Positions 10,065-21,724 of a stretch of 64,000 bases of DNA are shown in pieces; the first letter of the stretch is position 1; each line of letters starts with the position of its first letter. The notes under the pieces are model-generated. The model was not told where the DNA came from and made no database searches. It saw nothing but the letters and a program-made list of their open reading frames with translations. Position numbers and translations under genes: made by a program. Source of the DNA: Mesostigma viride (taxonomy: Eukaryota; Streptophyta; Mesostigmatophyceae; Mesostigmatales; Mesostigmataceae); the NCBI GenBank assembly GCA_009746045.1, contig RPFO01000089.1, forward strand, positions 1,489,666 through 1,553,665, read 5' to 3'.

Positions 10065-13000
10065 GTGTTGGCAGACAATGATTTTGCCGCTGCGCTGAAA
10101 GGTGGTTTACCTGATGCGTATAGGCCTGCCCTCGTTTCAACCAGGTTCGATGAGGACATGTCGCTGCTGGAGGTGAAGAAGGCCATGCTTGAAGCAGATG
10201 ACCTGCTTGTGGGGACGCGCTCCACCACCACGGTCAAGCCTGAGCCAGCAGCTGCCCAAGGCCAAGCATACAGCACAGGCCAACCAACCAAGCCGGGGAG
10301 GCCGACTTGCACATTCTGCGGAAAGGAAGGACATGCGGAGGAGACGTGCTATACCAAGTACCCACATCTCAGCAGGAAGAAGGGCCAGCAGAGGCCAAAG
10401 CGCAAGAACCAGAAGAAGAAGCAGGCTGCGACAGCGAACAACACGGTGGAGGCTCCTGAGCTTCCCGTGGACTACGCGTTTGCAACTACGCGCCTAGTGC
10501 CGGGCGTACCTTTCTGGATTCTGGACTCTGCTGCATCCAGCCACATGAGCCCTGAGGAGGCTGACTTTATCAAGGTTCAGCCAACCAACCTGGCCATCCA
10601 GGGCTCCGGAGGCCGGCTGAAGGCTGTGGGGACGGGGACGCTCAAGCTACGAGTCGCCAACAAGGTGGTGCATCTGCCTCATGCTCTGCACGTGCCCTCT
10701 CTGGGTGCAAGGCTTCTTTCCGTGGCCCAGCTGCATCAGCAGGGACACGAGGTGAACCTACTGCAGGGCAGGGGCGTGGCATGCTTTGCAGGCAGCAAGG
10801 TACCTATCAAGGTGCAGAACAACGTCTACGGTTTGCAAGAATCACAGACTGTGACTACCCCTGCTGCCCACCACACCACAGACAACCCTGCTGCACTATT
10901 GTGGCACTGGCGACTTGGACATGCAGGTGCTGAGCGCATTCGCAAGCTGGCGGCCATACCTGCATCGAACATTACCATGCGGGCTCCAGGTGCGCCAGGC
11001 TGCCCGTCGTGCCCTGCTGGCATGATTAGGCGACGCTCCTTCGCTGCTGGGCAACCACGCTCGACCGTGCCTCGTGCCAAGCTGCATGGGGACATCATGG
11101 GGCCGATGCAGCCATCACTGGGCGGTTCCCAGTACATTCTGGGCATCACTGACGACGCTACAAGGTGGCGTTGGTCTTTTCCTATGCGCCAGAAGAGTGA
11201 GGTGCCACTGCACTTCGACCGACTGCTGTCAAGGGATATCAGGCCCTACTACGACGGTTCTGTGCTTCTAAGGACCGACAATGACGCAGTATTTCTTTCC
11301 GAGGACTTCCGCTCCCTCTGTGCTCGCCATCGAGTTCACCAAGAATTTTCCAGCCCCTACTGTCCGCAGCAAAACGGAGTTGCGGAACGCATGTGGGGTT
11401 TGGCGATGGGAATGACACTGTGCATGCTGCATTATGCTACCCTGCCCAAGACTTTCTGGGCCCTAGCTTTTGCGTGTGCTGTCTACCTGCTCAATCGGCT
11501 GCCATGCGAGGCCAATGCAGACTCTGCTAGCCCTCATCGCCTTTTTCAAGGCGTTGATGCCGACCTGTCGCACTTGCGCATTTTCGGCTGCCCTGCCTAC
11601 TTTCGTGTAGAAGGGCCACGTGGCAAGCTGGAGGACAAAGCCCAGGCTGGAATCTTTGTGGGCTATGACTTGGAGTCGCCTGCTTACCTGATTCTCCGCC
11701 CAGGCTCACGTGACGTTATTCGCAGGCTCCATGTGTCATTCGATGAGACTTGGCGAGCAAATTCTGCTCCCCTGCACGTCGCGAGTCCAGATGTCAACTT
11801 CCAGCTGCCGCCACCTGAGTCTGCCTCGGAATCTGGCGTGGCGCTGGTACCTTTGCCTGCACCCACTGAGCCTGCAGTGCTGCCGCCTGTCACTGCTGTG
11901 CCTGACTCGGTACCTGATAGTCCGGTCACCAGGGCCAAGGCTCGCCAACAGCTGGGCACTGTCACCGGTGCAGACGGCAGTGGCAACGCTGAGCATCCTG
12001 GTCTGGGTGCTGCTCCTGACTCTGAAATTTCTGATGCGGTGCCGGACGCCGGCAACCAAGTTGCGCCAGGAGTTCCTGCGCCCTCGCCTGCGTCTGCGCC
12101 TCAAATTTCGAGTGCAACGGCTTTGCAGCGAGCCATCCACGTACTGCAGCGACCTTCATCTTCAGCGCCCAGCAACCAGGCAGGGGCGGATTCGGTGATA
12201 GCTGCTGCAACGATTGAGGAAAATGTTGGCGATGGCTACTGTCCCTCTAGTGACACATATGGCGCCTATGGTTGGACCTCCTCTTCTCAACGTCTTGCTT
12301 CTCCTAAGTGGGCCCGTTTTTGCCCAAATTACGCTGCTATTCGTGATGTGGTCGAGGATGTATATGCCACTAGTAGTGTCGACCTGGACGTCCCTAAGTC
12401 TTGGCAACAAGCTCGTTCTCTTCCTGCGTGGCAGTCCGCCATGGATAGCGAGATGGCTTCTATTCGTTTTCACAAGGTTTTTTCTTTGGTGAGTAGGTCA
12501 TCTCTTCCTCGTGGCACTTCGGCCCTTCCTTCCCGTTGGGTGTATGCACGTAAGTCGGATGGACGTGAGAAAGCACGTTTTGTATGCAAGGGCTATGCCC
12601 AGCGTGAGGGTGTTGATTTTCAGGACATCTTTAGCCCCACTGTTCGTTCCTCCACAGTGCGTTTGGCTCTTGCTTTTGCAGTCACGCATGGCTATACTCT
12701 GCATCAATTAGACGTCCGCACTGCGTTCTTGTATGCTCCTTTAGAGGAGGATGTCTATGTACGTCCACCCCTGGGCTATGAGGAGTATGACGCCTCTGGC
12801 AAGCTTCTTGTATGGAAGCTTCATCGCAGCCTGTATGGCACACGTCAGGCTCCGCGCAATTGGCATCGCACCTTCCGTTCTCATCTCGTGTCGGATGGTG
12901 CAGTGCCTAGCGCTACAGACACATGTCTTTACCTTTATCCCAGTGCCAGGGGCTTTGTGTTTGTACATGTTGATGACATGATCGTTGCCAGCCCCTCTGC

Positions 13001-13502
13001 CCCTTGGGTAGCCGCCTGGGTTTCTCGCCTTGGTACACGTTTTCAGCTGTCCGATTCGGACCACCCTTCCTTGTTTCTAGGTGTGTGTCTTTCTATTGAC
13101 AGCGTCACCCGTTCCCTTGCCCTGCACCAGTCTCCCTACATCATAGAAATTGCTGCCCGCCTTCTTGGGCTAGGTGAGAGTCGTGGTGTTCCCACCCCGG
13201 TTGTCCCGGGTGCCGTGTTGAGCGAGGGGGGACAGTGTGACCAATCGCAACGGGAGGTGTTCCAGCAAATAGTGGGGGCGCTCATCTACGTCACCACATG
13301 GACGCGGCCAGACGTGGCATTCGGTGTCAACCGCCTAGCGCAACAGATGCAATCACCCACGCTGGGTGATATGCAGGCTGCCAAGCGGGTCATCCGCTAC
13401 CTGCTGGCAACCCACGGCCTCGGTCTCCGCTTCACTGGCGGGAGGCACTTCCGCGACCACGCTTCGAGCTGCTTCGAGGACGGCTCCTGCATTCCTGTGT
13501 GA
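10065..13502 (+). CDS. pol: Copia Gag C-terminus and Pol polyprotein
   Basis: About 1145 residues. In order: end of Gag with zinc knuckle CTFCGKEGHAEETC (about 83-96); protease around ILDSAASSHM (about 150, DSA where DSG or DTG is usual); pre-integrase LLWHWRLGHAGAERIRKL with CPSCPAG; integrase core with GDIMGPMQPSLGG, TDNDAVFLSEDF and GVAERMWG (the D, D, E residues); reverse transcriptase with FVCKGYAQREGVDFQDIF, LDVRTAFLYAPLEEDVY and the active site FVHVDDMIV; then TTWTRPDVAFGVNRL and AAKRVIRYLLAT, the lead-in to RNase H. It then stops in unrelated residues (GSCIPV), only 39 bp before the 3' LTR. The RNase H catalytic segments are therefore missing. The start given is a frame boundary, not a true initiation codon. 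Confidence 0.92.
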   Translation: MLADNDFAAALKGGLPDAYRPALVSTRFDEDMSLLEVKKAMLEADDLLVGTRSTTTVKPEPAAAQGQAYSTGQPTKPGRPTCTFCGKEGHAEETCYTKYPHLSRKKGQQRPKRKNQKKKQAATANNTVEAPELPVDYAFATTRLVPGVPFWILDSAASSHMSPEEADFIKVQPTNLAIQGSGGRLKAVGTGTLKLRVANKVVHLPHALHVPSLGARLLSVAQLHQQGHEVNLLQGRGVACFAGSKVPIKVQNNVYGLQESQTVTTPAAHHTTDNPAALLWHWRLGHAGAERIRKLAAIPASNITMRAPGAPGCPSCPAGMIRRRSFAAGQPRSTVPRAKLHGDIMGPMQPSLGGSQYILGITDDATRWRWSFPMRQKSEVPLHFDRLLSRDIRPYYDGSVLLRTDNDAVFLSEDFRSLCARHRVHQEFSSPYCPQQNGVAERMWGLAMGMTLCMLHYATLPKTFWALAFACAVYLLNRLPCEANADSASPHRLFQGVDADLSHLRIFGCPAYFRVEGPRGKLEDKAQAGIFVGYDLESPAYLILRPGSRDVIRRLHVSFDETWRANSAPLHVASPDVNFQLPPPESASESGVALVPLPAPTEPAVLPPVTAVPDSVPDSPVTRAKARQQLGTVTGADGSGNAEHPGLGAAPDSEISDAVPDAGNQVAPGVPAPSPASAPQISSATALQRAIHVLQRPSSSAPSNQAGADSVIAAATIEENVGDGYCPSSDTYGAYGWTSSSQRLASPKWARFCPNYAAIRDVVEDVYATSSVDLDVPKSWQQARSLPAWQSAMDSEMASIRFHKVFSLVSRSSLPRGTSALPSRWVYARKSDGREKARFVCKGYAQREGVDFQDIFSPTVRSSTVRLALAFAVTHGYTLHQLDVRTAFLYAPLEEDVYVRPPLGYEEYDASGKLLVWKLHRSLYGTRQAPRNWHRTFRSHLVSDGAVPSATDTCLYLYPSARGFVFVHVDDMIVASPSAPWVAAWVSRLGTRFQLSDSDHPSLFLGVCLSIDSVTRSLALHQSPYIIEIAARLLGLGESRGVPTPVVPGAVLSEGGQCDQSQREVFQQIVGALIYVTTWTRPDVAFGVNRLAQQMQSPTLGDMQAAKRVIRYLLATHGLGLRFTGGRHFRDHASSCFEDGSCIPV

Positions 13503-13541
13503 CTTGAGCTGCTAGTGGGCACGTCATTGGACTAAGGGGGG

Positions 13542-14236
13542 TGTCTGGATATTAGTGTATCCACCTGCCCTGCCCACATTGTGCTTGTATATAGTCAGCT
13601 TGATAGAGATTTAATAGCTGGCCTTGTAGCACTTTTTCCTACTCGATTTGGACTACGAATGGCTGAGATACGGCCTTCCAACGTTATATGCACTATGGTC
13701 TTGCCAAGTAGACTAGTGTGTCAGCATATCACGTGACAATTGTGCTGACAACTGGCATGCCAACTGGCCTGAACATGTTGCTAGTTCATGAGGTAGATTC
13801 ATGGTACAGTGACTACTGTTGTGTCAGATCTTACGTCAGTGTTTCTTGATTCCTGACAAGGATTCTAGATACTTTATTCCATGGACATGTGGCGAATGCC
13901 TAGAGCACATTGCTTAGTTTATTGACAGATGGCAGTTCCATATGATGGTTATTTGCATGTTGACAGATGGCAATCATTCCTTATGTTGTATTTCAGCAAA
14001 TGCCATCTGGCAATCACACAACAAATATTCTAGGAATCTAGAAGTGTTGCAACCCTTGCTTGACATGTGGCAGTTCTACCTTTGCCACCTAATTGCCTAT
14101 ATAATGAAATGAACAAAGGCAGCAAGGGCATCTCAAGCTGCCAATTTTCTGCGTGAACATTTTGTCTCTCAGTCTCTCACTTCCTCAGCCTTGATCTTGA
14201 CCTGTGATCTGCGAGGAAGGATCATAAAAGAAAACA
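13542..14236 (+). repeat. 3' LTR of copia-2
   Basis: 695 bp, preceded by a purine tract ending at 13541. Differs from the 5' LTR by the 5-bp ttaat insertion near 13611 and a few bases. Confidence 0.94.
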
Positions 14237-15608
14237 CTTACATCTGTACAGTATGATTACCCCATATTCATCTTAAGTGGAAGGACATATGCTACTCGTG
14301 CATGTGGTGTGTGCCCGAGTAGGTGGCAGTTTACATTCCCCCACCTGCAGGAAGTAGCCCAGAGTGTATTAAAAGCCATATGCCCCTTCTCAGCAGGGCT
14401 ATGGGGTACATATTCTCCCAGCGGAGTTATGTTACTAATTAATTAATCACACGTTCATGGCAGGGGCGAGACACATAAGTCATTTTTTTTAAATATATAA
14501 TTCATCCATGTACACGTACAACGAGGGAGCTAGCACCCTAGCTTGTATCACTGCCTCCCTGTTCTTACGTGCAGGGCCAAGACGTGGACCCTCACCGCCA
14601 ACCTTGCCAACTTCTACCCCATGCCATGCATTGAGCTAGCTCAATGCACTTTGGCAATGTTCACAAGTTTCTGGCGTTGTGGCAGTTGGTGATTTCCAAC
14701 TGGCTGCACCATCTTAAGGCTCCATTCATTGTCAATGGTATGCTGGCCAAGCCAGAGATATTGAGTAAGTCAGGACAAGGCCAAGAGGGCCCAGGTCATC
14801 GAGGACTTACCCCCCCCCCTGCAGTGGGGAAGGAGCGTGTTTGCAAACATGGGAGGCATGCTAGACAATTAGATCGCTAGGGTCGCCAGCACCATAGATA
14901 TACCATACGACTGTTTGCGTCGGCCTGCCTGTATAGATAGCTTACACCGGTATAGGATTGCGTGCACCCATCCCTCCATCCACACCTTGGGGTTAATGCT
15001 CCGTGACTCCCGGCCCAACGGGAGCACGAGTTTAATTATTAATTCATTAATTAATTGGGTCACTTTCGTAAATCAGTGCATGCATGTACGTCCTGGCTAT
15101 TATCAGAACACTTGCCCACGCTCCTTGGTATAATATGCTCACATGGGTCTTATTGCACCCACACAACTTATTGGTCCGGATTATCACGAGATCTTGTGGA
15201 CAGCATGTGCTGGCAGTAAATTACATTAACCCATGGGTTAAATTAGAATATGACTCCGTTGGGACATCATGTAGCACGTATTCGCTAGCATGCTGATGGG
15301 TGGGCGTGAGCGAAGCCACGAAACCTAACTAAGCTAACTCTAAGCTAATCTAAAAAATCAGGGCTCACTCAACATCAGCAAAGCGCCACTTCCTCCTGGG
15401 GTGGGGTGGGGGGGCTTGCCCACGGGCGCTGACGTGTGGGCCTGGACAATGGTCTGCCACCTCATCTTGTCCTGCATGGCAGTCCAAGCAAGAGCGAGGG
15501 AGGAAATGTGTTGTTCAACCAGGGCTGGGACCACTAGGTCGGCTGCCTGTAAGTGAAGAAACAATCCACATGACTTGTCCTCGCCTGCATGTCATGCAAG
15601 TTCTTACA
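14237..15608. other. Noncoding stretch with a dispersed repeat copy
   Basis: A copy of the module seen at 1219-1325 lies at about 14339-14448 (ggaagtagcccagagtgtat, ccatatgccccttctcagc, attaattaat). The rest contains AT-rich attaatt runs and no sustained frame with recognisable motifs. Confidence 0.5.
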
Positions 15609-16462
15609 TCACATCTTGTAGCCACCATGACGAGCCAGCAGACCCTGTTGACGACGAGACTTGAAGAAAGGAGGCGTGTCCCGGTCACAGTCATCAAGGC
15701 CGTACACCCGGTTCCCTGCGTTATGGATCAGTTCCCTGTTTCCTTCCTTCTTGCGATCCCCCTTTCTCATGGGGATTGCAGATGTGGTGCACCTGGGGTC
15801 GTGGACAGTCCCGTTGCATTGGTGGACCATCGTCACAGCAGCCGTGACACGATAAATAGGGAAGAGTTCACAGGCTACCGGTTCGGCAGCCTTCTCGAAC
15901 AAGGGCAGTTGCTGGAGTCTGCTAAACTTGCCCAGTTCTTCGTACCACGTGGGCACGATCCACAAATAGGATTTGCCATCATTCCCTTCCACTGACACTA
16001 CAGCTGTGACTTCACATATCCAATGCTCTCCAGCGTCATCAGCAAGCATGTACCGACGCGGATCCTCCGCGGCACCGACTCTGTAGTCCTGCGGCCTGTA
16101 AGCATAAGTATGCCCCACCGCCACGGTCGCCTTGTATGTTACTGCCTTGCGCCATAGCCGCACACTCGGGGTCTTCAACTCATTCCACGTCTCCGCCGCC
16201 TCGGGAAAATACTCCTTGAAGCGATGCAAGACAATAGCCGGCGTCAAACCATGCTGCACGTGCTCCCACTCGATGACCCCATCATGGGCGTTGCGTGTGC
16301 TGCGGATCAGAAGCTTGGGGATGCCGCCAAAACATGTCCTTACCCGTCCCCCAGCACGTCCCTCGGTGTGTTCAACTGTAGGGTACGCAGCCCCGTCCGC
16401 CAATGCCACCCCCAGTGTAGCCGTGTCGCTTTGGCCGGAGAGCCAGTCCTCATGCACACCTC
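15609..16462 (-). pseudogene. C-terminal exon of a transposase-like gene, downstream of element A
   Basis: Open for about 283 residues starting right at the edge of element A. When A and one ACCTC duplication are removed, it continues in frame from 26669 (…YLFKSGG, then VHEDWLSG). The region has a compact domain with YRPQDYRVGAAEDPRRYM, HWICEVTAVVSVEG and YLWIVPTWYEE that I cannot assign; such tails occur after the DDE domain in large intron-bearing transposases. The end, a basic stretch (KSRRQQGLLARHGG), is at 15609. The gene is broken by the insertion. Confidence 0.6.
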
Positions 16463-17127
16463 AGTTAGCATATTGGGACGCCAATGTGCTAGTTGGATGC
16501 AGGATGAGGAGACCTTTCTAACGCCGTACTGACCGCCTGAAACAGACAAGGGACGTGAGAGTTATCAGGTCCCGAAGTACTGCCGACCGGCGGCGGCGGC
16601 AGTGCACACCGAGGTCGCCGTGGACAGGACACGTGGCAGGCAGGGCCTGCACAGGCTTAGCCTGGACCATCACGTGACTAAGGTCCAAGGAGGCTGAGGA
16701 CGCAGCGGTCCTGTGGCTAAGTAGAGACCAGTAGGCCAGTCGCGGGCTCTGCAAGGATACGCATCCGTGCAGAGCTGTGACAGGAACTGGTGATACCTAG
16801 TCACGGGATGTCAGAGGTCCTTAACGCTGCCTGCAGCAAGGATGCAAGGTAGCGGTAAGCTGAGCTCTGGCAAGGTAGCGGTGCACTGTGCGAGGCCGAC
16901 GGGAGATGCCTTAGGGCACGATGGAAATGAGGTAACATAAAGCTATGGCCTAAGGCAGGTCAAGGCAGTTCTTTGCCGACGCACCGTGGTTGTCACTTGG
17001 AGTGAGCAAGCCAGCGAGAGCGTTACCTGGGGCGAGGAGCAAAGGTTGCAAGCTACGCGACCTAGGTCCTAACAGTCGCGACAAGGACCAGGAGCTCACA
17101 GCAGCTGCCTGGCCGGCGTCGCTAAAT
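16463..17127 (+). repeat. 5' LTR of element A
   Basis: 665 bp. Starts with a hairpin: stem TTAGCATATTGG, loop gacg, stem CCAATGTGCTAG (16465-16492). Confidence 0.93.
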
Positions 17128-18011
17128 CGTATTATTGTTCCGGGTTTTTGAGAAGAGCTCCGGGAGCAGTGGTTTCTGCTCTGCGACAGGCACGAGAAGC
17201 AATGACGCCAGGCGAGCTAGGCTGCAGGCGGTTATTTTCCTCGGTGCTCGGCAGGGCGGAGACAGTGTTATAATATGATGTCGAGACGGCCTGATTGACG
17301 GGTTTGGTGGTCTTGCTACGTGCTCGGGACTTTCTTGGGCGAAGTTGCTGTGATGTCGCTAGGTGGCGCCAGGTGTTTGCTCGCGTCGTGGCTAGTTAAA
17401 GCTATGGCGAAGGGGCTTTGGTGACGCTAGCGGTAGTGAAAGCGGCAAGCGAGACAACCCGTGCGTTTCGGCAGCCAGATCTGTCCAGTCGGCGAGGAAT
17501 TGAGCTTTGCCTGGACTGGTGTGGGTTTGAGGATTTATAGTCTGTGCCCTCGTTGCTTGGCAGCATTTCCGGATGAGCGTTTTGGTCGGCATATTCGTCA
17601 GAGCCAGGAGCAGCTTGTCGTTTTCCCTGCCACGCTTGAGGTGGTAATGGTCTGCAAGGGCTGGACGTCAAGGACGTGTATTGCGGCTTGTAGAACGACT
17701 GAGACCGGAAAGAGCAACTGCAGCTGTCAGAGTGGCAGCAAGCGACTGGTAGCGGCATCGTCACGGCAGTGGTCTACAAAGAGAGCGGTGGACATTGTGG
17801 CGAGGCTTGAGACCTGTGCGGGGAAATCATGCTTGGTGCGTGGTTTGGTATGAGCTCCTTCTGAGGCTTTGTCAACTGTCGAGCGCCTGGAAGAAAGGCG
17901 ACCAGTAAGCCGGTGTTGGGGCTAGTTCCTCTGCTTGCAGGATCAGTTCGGCCTACGTCTCTTCGGTCCGGGCGTTGCTTTCATTGCTGCCACCTTGTAT
18001 CTGTGTCCATA
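17128..18011 (+). other. Element A leader, no intact extra ORF
   Basis: Between the LTR and gag. The equivalent region in elements B and D holds an extra ORF starting about 25 bp from the LTR. Here no frame starts in that place and none is long, so the ORF is lost or unrecognisable. The first bases CGTATTATTG match those after the LTR in D (CGTACTATTG) and B (CGTATTACAA). Confidence 0.6.
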
Positions 18012-19235
18012 ATGCTTAAGGGCAAGAACGGGGTCGGCGGCGGGAGCAAGGCGGTTGCGACGGAGGGTGAGAGGCGGAAAGCGTCAGTGCCAGCAGTCGG
18101 CCAGCCAGAAGGGGAGACGATTCCCACGATGGAGGGCGTGGCGGGGCAAAAGACGCGGTACCGGAAGCGAAAGGAGGAAGCACGGGGGAAGGAGCGCGCA
18201 GAAGGGCCATCGGACAGCTTTGAGCTGGCTGGAGGAGGCCAAGGGGAGGGGATGCAGGCCAACGGTGGTAAGACGGCCCGTGTGGCCGAGGCAGTCGTTC
18301 CTCCTCATGTTTCTGTAGACGCTTGGGCTGGGGGTGCTGGGGCTTCTGCTGTGGGTAGTGATGCTCGCGCGTTGCCAGGAACTAGACCCCACATAAGTGC
18401 TGTAGCCGTGATGAACGGCCAGAAGCCTCTGAAGCCACCCGTGAGTCAGGAGGAGTTAGACAAGTGGTTAGAGGATATGGAGCTAGTCACCTACTCCGTA
18501 GATCCCACTGTCAATCTCGTCCAGGTGTTCCATGCTTCCTCAGTGAATAGGGATTCTTCTGAGCGTGTGAGGGACAAAGCCAGGTCTGCAGTGAAGGATA
18601 AGCTCTCTTGGGAGCAGTTTCTCCTGGGCCTGCGTCAGGAGTTTTCTGACAAAGTCCTCAACCTCACTAATCACTACAAGCTGGCCTATGATGCGTTTGA
18701 GATCAGGGGCTCAGTGTGGATGGTCGCAATGCAGCTAGGCTGTTTGCAGATCAGACAGATGGGTCGCTGGCTGCCTTAGAGAGGGTAGTCTTGAGCATTC
18801 GCCCATCTGCCCCTGCTTGTAAACCCATTCAGACCTCAGGTGCTTCAGCCTCCGCTAGCCAGGTGCAGGGGGATGCCCCAGGGCAGGCAGCCCAGGGAGG
18901 TCCTCATCCTAGCAGGCGTCAGAGGGCTGGGAGGCGCAGGGGGGTTGGAAACCAAGGTGGCAAGGGCCAGCAGCAAGGGGCTCAGAACAAGGGTCAGAAG
19001 CAGGCTGGTGGTCACCAAGGGGGGCAGCAGGGGGGGAGGTAGCCAAGGGCAAGGCAAGAGCCAGGGCCAAGGCAACCAGAATAAGCCAGGCAACCAGAAC
19101 CAGGGGGGTCAGAGGAAGGCCCAGGCTGGGAAGGAGGATAAGTGCTTTGGCTGTGGTAAGACAGGTCACTGGCACCGTGATTGCCCTGATCTGGCCAATG
19201 CTGCAGGAGCAGGTGGTCAGTCCAGGAAGCCGTGA
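18012..19235 (+). pseudogene. gag: Gag of element A, internally deleted and frameshifted
   Basis: Begins MLKGKNGVGGG with a Lys/Glu-rich N-terminal region. The shell part (NGQKPLKPPVSQEELDKWLEDMEL, split here only by position; SVDPTVNLVQVFH) matches Gag of element D closely. After AYDAFEI about 45 residues found in D are missing and the frame changes near 18715. The C-terminal part, in another frame, is Gln/Gly-rich and ends with the zinc knuckle CFGCGKTGHWHRDC (about 19140-19181). It stops at TGA 19233-19235, and pol follows in the same frame. Confidence 0.8.
19233..19235 (+). other. Gag-pol UGA stop, element A
   Basis: TGA followed by CTT. The frame is open on both sides (…GGQSRKP, stop, LSAVPHVNSQ…). 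See the equivalent sites at 36509, 45821 and 53237. Confidence 0.75.
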
Positions 19236-21724
19236 CTTAGTGCAGTGCCCCATGTAAATAGTCAGTCACCCCAGGTGGGGCAGGTGGCACTTGTAAATAT
19301 GGATGATAGGGGTGCACCTCCTGTTCAGCAGCAGGGGGTTGGGAATACTGATGGGCTTGTTCTTCCACATGATTGCAATGTCGCTGCTGCAGCAGTGCAA
19401 TTCCCTGGGCCTGTGGCAGGTACAGGGTCTTCAGTGAGTGTTGGCTCTGGGAGTCAAGCAGCTCAGCTGGAAAGTCCTGCTGGCGCCGAGGGAACCACTG
19501 TTGGCTCTGGGAGTCAAGCTGTGGAGGTCCCTGGTTCCAAGGAGCAGGAGGTGGGTCGTGCGGTCCCGCGCACACAGCCAGGTCCTAGTTCCTCCTTATG
19601 CAGTGAGACTGATAGGGGGTTGAGCTATGCAGCCGCTGGGCATACTCTATACCATGTATTTGGGCACTCTAAACAGGCAGAAATGTTTGCTTGAAAGCTA
19701 GGTAAGCAGCCTCTGTTGGAGTCCTGCACTGCAGCTGCTGAGAACTGTGTCTGTCAGGAGAATCAGATTCACCCACCACGGTCCCACGCTAGAGAGCCTG
19801 CTAGAGAGAGCGGGGGATATCCAAGTAGATATACAGCACATGCGTGGTTTGTATCTGTTGGTGGGGGTGGATAGGTTCAGCCGGTATGGCTGTTGACCAT
19901 CCTGCCTGGCATGGATGAGCATCACTTGTTGTTGGGTCTCCAGTCTTTGTTGCCATGCTTTGGGGTGTACACCTTGGTGCAAGCTGACTTGCAGTTTGAC
20001 TGCTTGAGAAAGCATGCTGATCAGCTTCCGTGTAAGCTGGTAGTGGTCCCTAGAGAGAGTCATGGGCAGCAGGGGCTGTAGAGAGATCTATCCGTGAGGT
20101 AAAGACAGTGGTGCAAGCAGCAAAGACTGTGCCAGTGGTAGCATCTGCTTTGGAAAAGGCAGCCTGGTGCAAGGGGATTGAGGAACAGCTTAACCACAGG
20201 GTAAACTATTACTATGATGGTGTGGCAGTCTCTCCCTTAGCAGCGCAGTTTGGGTTGTTGTCCCCAGAGGTAGTGGGTGCCTGCCTGAGAAAGGCAGATA
20301 GAGTGTTTGCTCGGCTGAGGCGCAAGGACAAGGGCTGGAAAAATGCTGAGGCCCCTTGTGGGAATGGGGGTCAGGATGTGGAAGGAGCCATCAATACCAG
20401 GCAAGCGTGGCAAGTGGCAGGATGGGCTGGTAACCCAGTTGGATGAGGCCAACCATTCTTGTCTGGTAGCCTTGGACAGGGATCCTAGGCGCGTGTACAG
20501 GTTGTCCTGGGCTCACATCCGAGAGAAAAGGCCAAGTGCAATCTGGCCTGTAGACGGCCCTGAGCCTCCCTTGGAGGTTGAGGCTCAGGAGGAGAGCCAG
20601 GCAGTAGATGCTAACCCTCCATGCTTGGATGATGGTCTGTCCTGGATGGACGAGGGTGAGCTGGAATCTGCTGCATCAACTGTCACAAGGCCAGTAGGGG
20701 GCCAGGGCTGGACCAAAGCCCAAGGGGCTCCTCATGGCGGACGTCATCCGGGCATTGATGAGCGGCAAGCGTGATCCCAAGGTATCTAAGCTCACGGGGT
20801 GGGGGTCATGCTGGGCAGCAACATTAGAGGTGGATACCAACTAGCAGGTGTCCATTCTGAGGGCTGAGGATGCTGCAAGGTTGCAGATGTCTGTAGCCGG
20901 TTGCCCAGCCGTGTCTGATTTCTCGAGGAATGTGTCCATGAAAGTTCTGGGGGAGGTGAGTGTGCCTATTCTGGGGGTGCCCACGGTGTTCTGTGTGGTA
21001 GAGGGCTATGAGGGTCCAGCCATACTGGGGCAGAATTTCTTATGCCAGCCGGGGGTGACGATAACCTCTGAGGAATTGGCACTAGAAGGGCAGGGTAGTT
21101 TACCCCTCCAGAGATATCGCTACTCCCAGGGACTTAAAGTGGCTGTAAGGGCTGTGAAGGGTGTTGCAGTGGAGGGGCCTGATTCTAAGGAGCCCATTGC
21201 TAAGGACCTGCTGATCATCCCAACTACGTTTGACCCACGCCAGTTGGGGGTGCAGAGGTACCAGATCCCTGGAACGAGTCCTGTCTGTACCTTGGCGCAA
21301 GCTAGTGGAGATGATGCAAAGCCCCAAGATGGCTAAGGCATGGACTCCTGGCTTCGTTGCTTCTGGGCATGAGTGGATGATTGCCAACTGTGCAGAGCCT
21401 GTAGAGGTCCTCCCTGAGGATCACCAGCTGCTCAGATTGATGTTTGTCCTCAAGCTCAAACAGGTAGATGGTGTCGAGGTGCCACATGTCAGACCAATTG
21501 CAACCGAGTACCATGGCACTAGACAGATCGCAGATGAGGAGCTCTATACACCAGGGATGCTGCATGACACGTGAAGAATGTTGTTGTGTGTTTTCTTATC
21601 CTTCCTGGTCAAAGGCATTACCTATGGCTCTGCTTTGATAGATTTCAAGGGGGCTTTTCTCAAGGGTGACCAGGAAGAGGCTAGGGAGACATGGCGAACA
21701 ATACCACCTTTCTTTGATAAGTGT

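Larger units (their letters stand above)
8892..14236 (+). mobile_element. Ty1/copia LTR retrotransposon (copia-2)
   Basis: LTRs of 690 bp (8892-9581) and 695 bp (13542-14236), TG...CA ended, flanked by the duplication CTTAC. They differ by a 5-bp ttaat insertion and about two substitutions, so the insertion is recent. Primer-binding site TGGTATCGGAGGA follows the 5' LTR (9582-9594, initiator-Met type) and a polypurine tract (ctaagggggg) ends at 13541. Domain order is the standard Gag, protease, integrase, reverse transcriptase. Two defects are visible: a frame change in gag at a run of seven G, and loss of most of RNase H. Confidence 0.95.
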
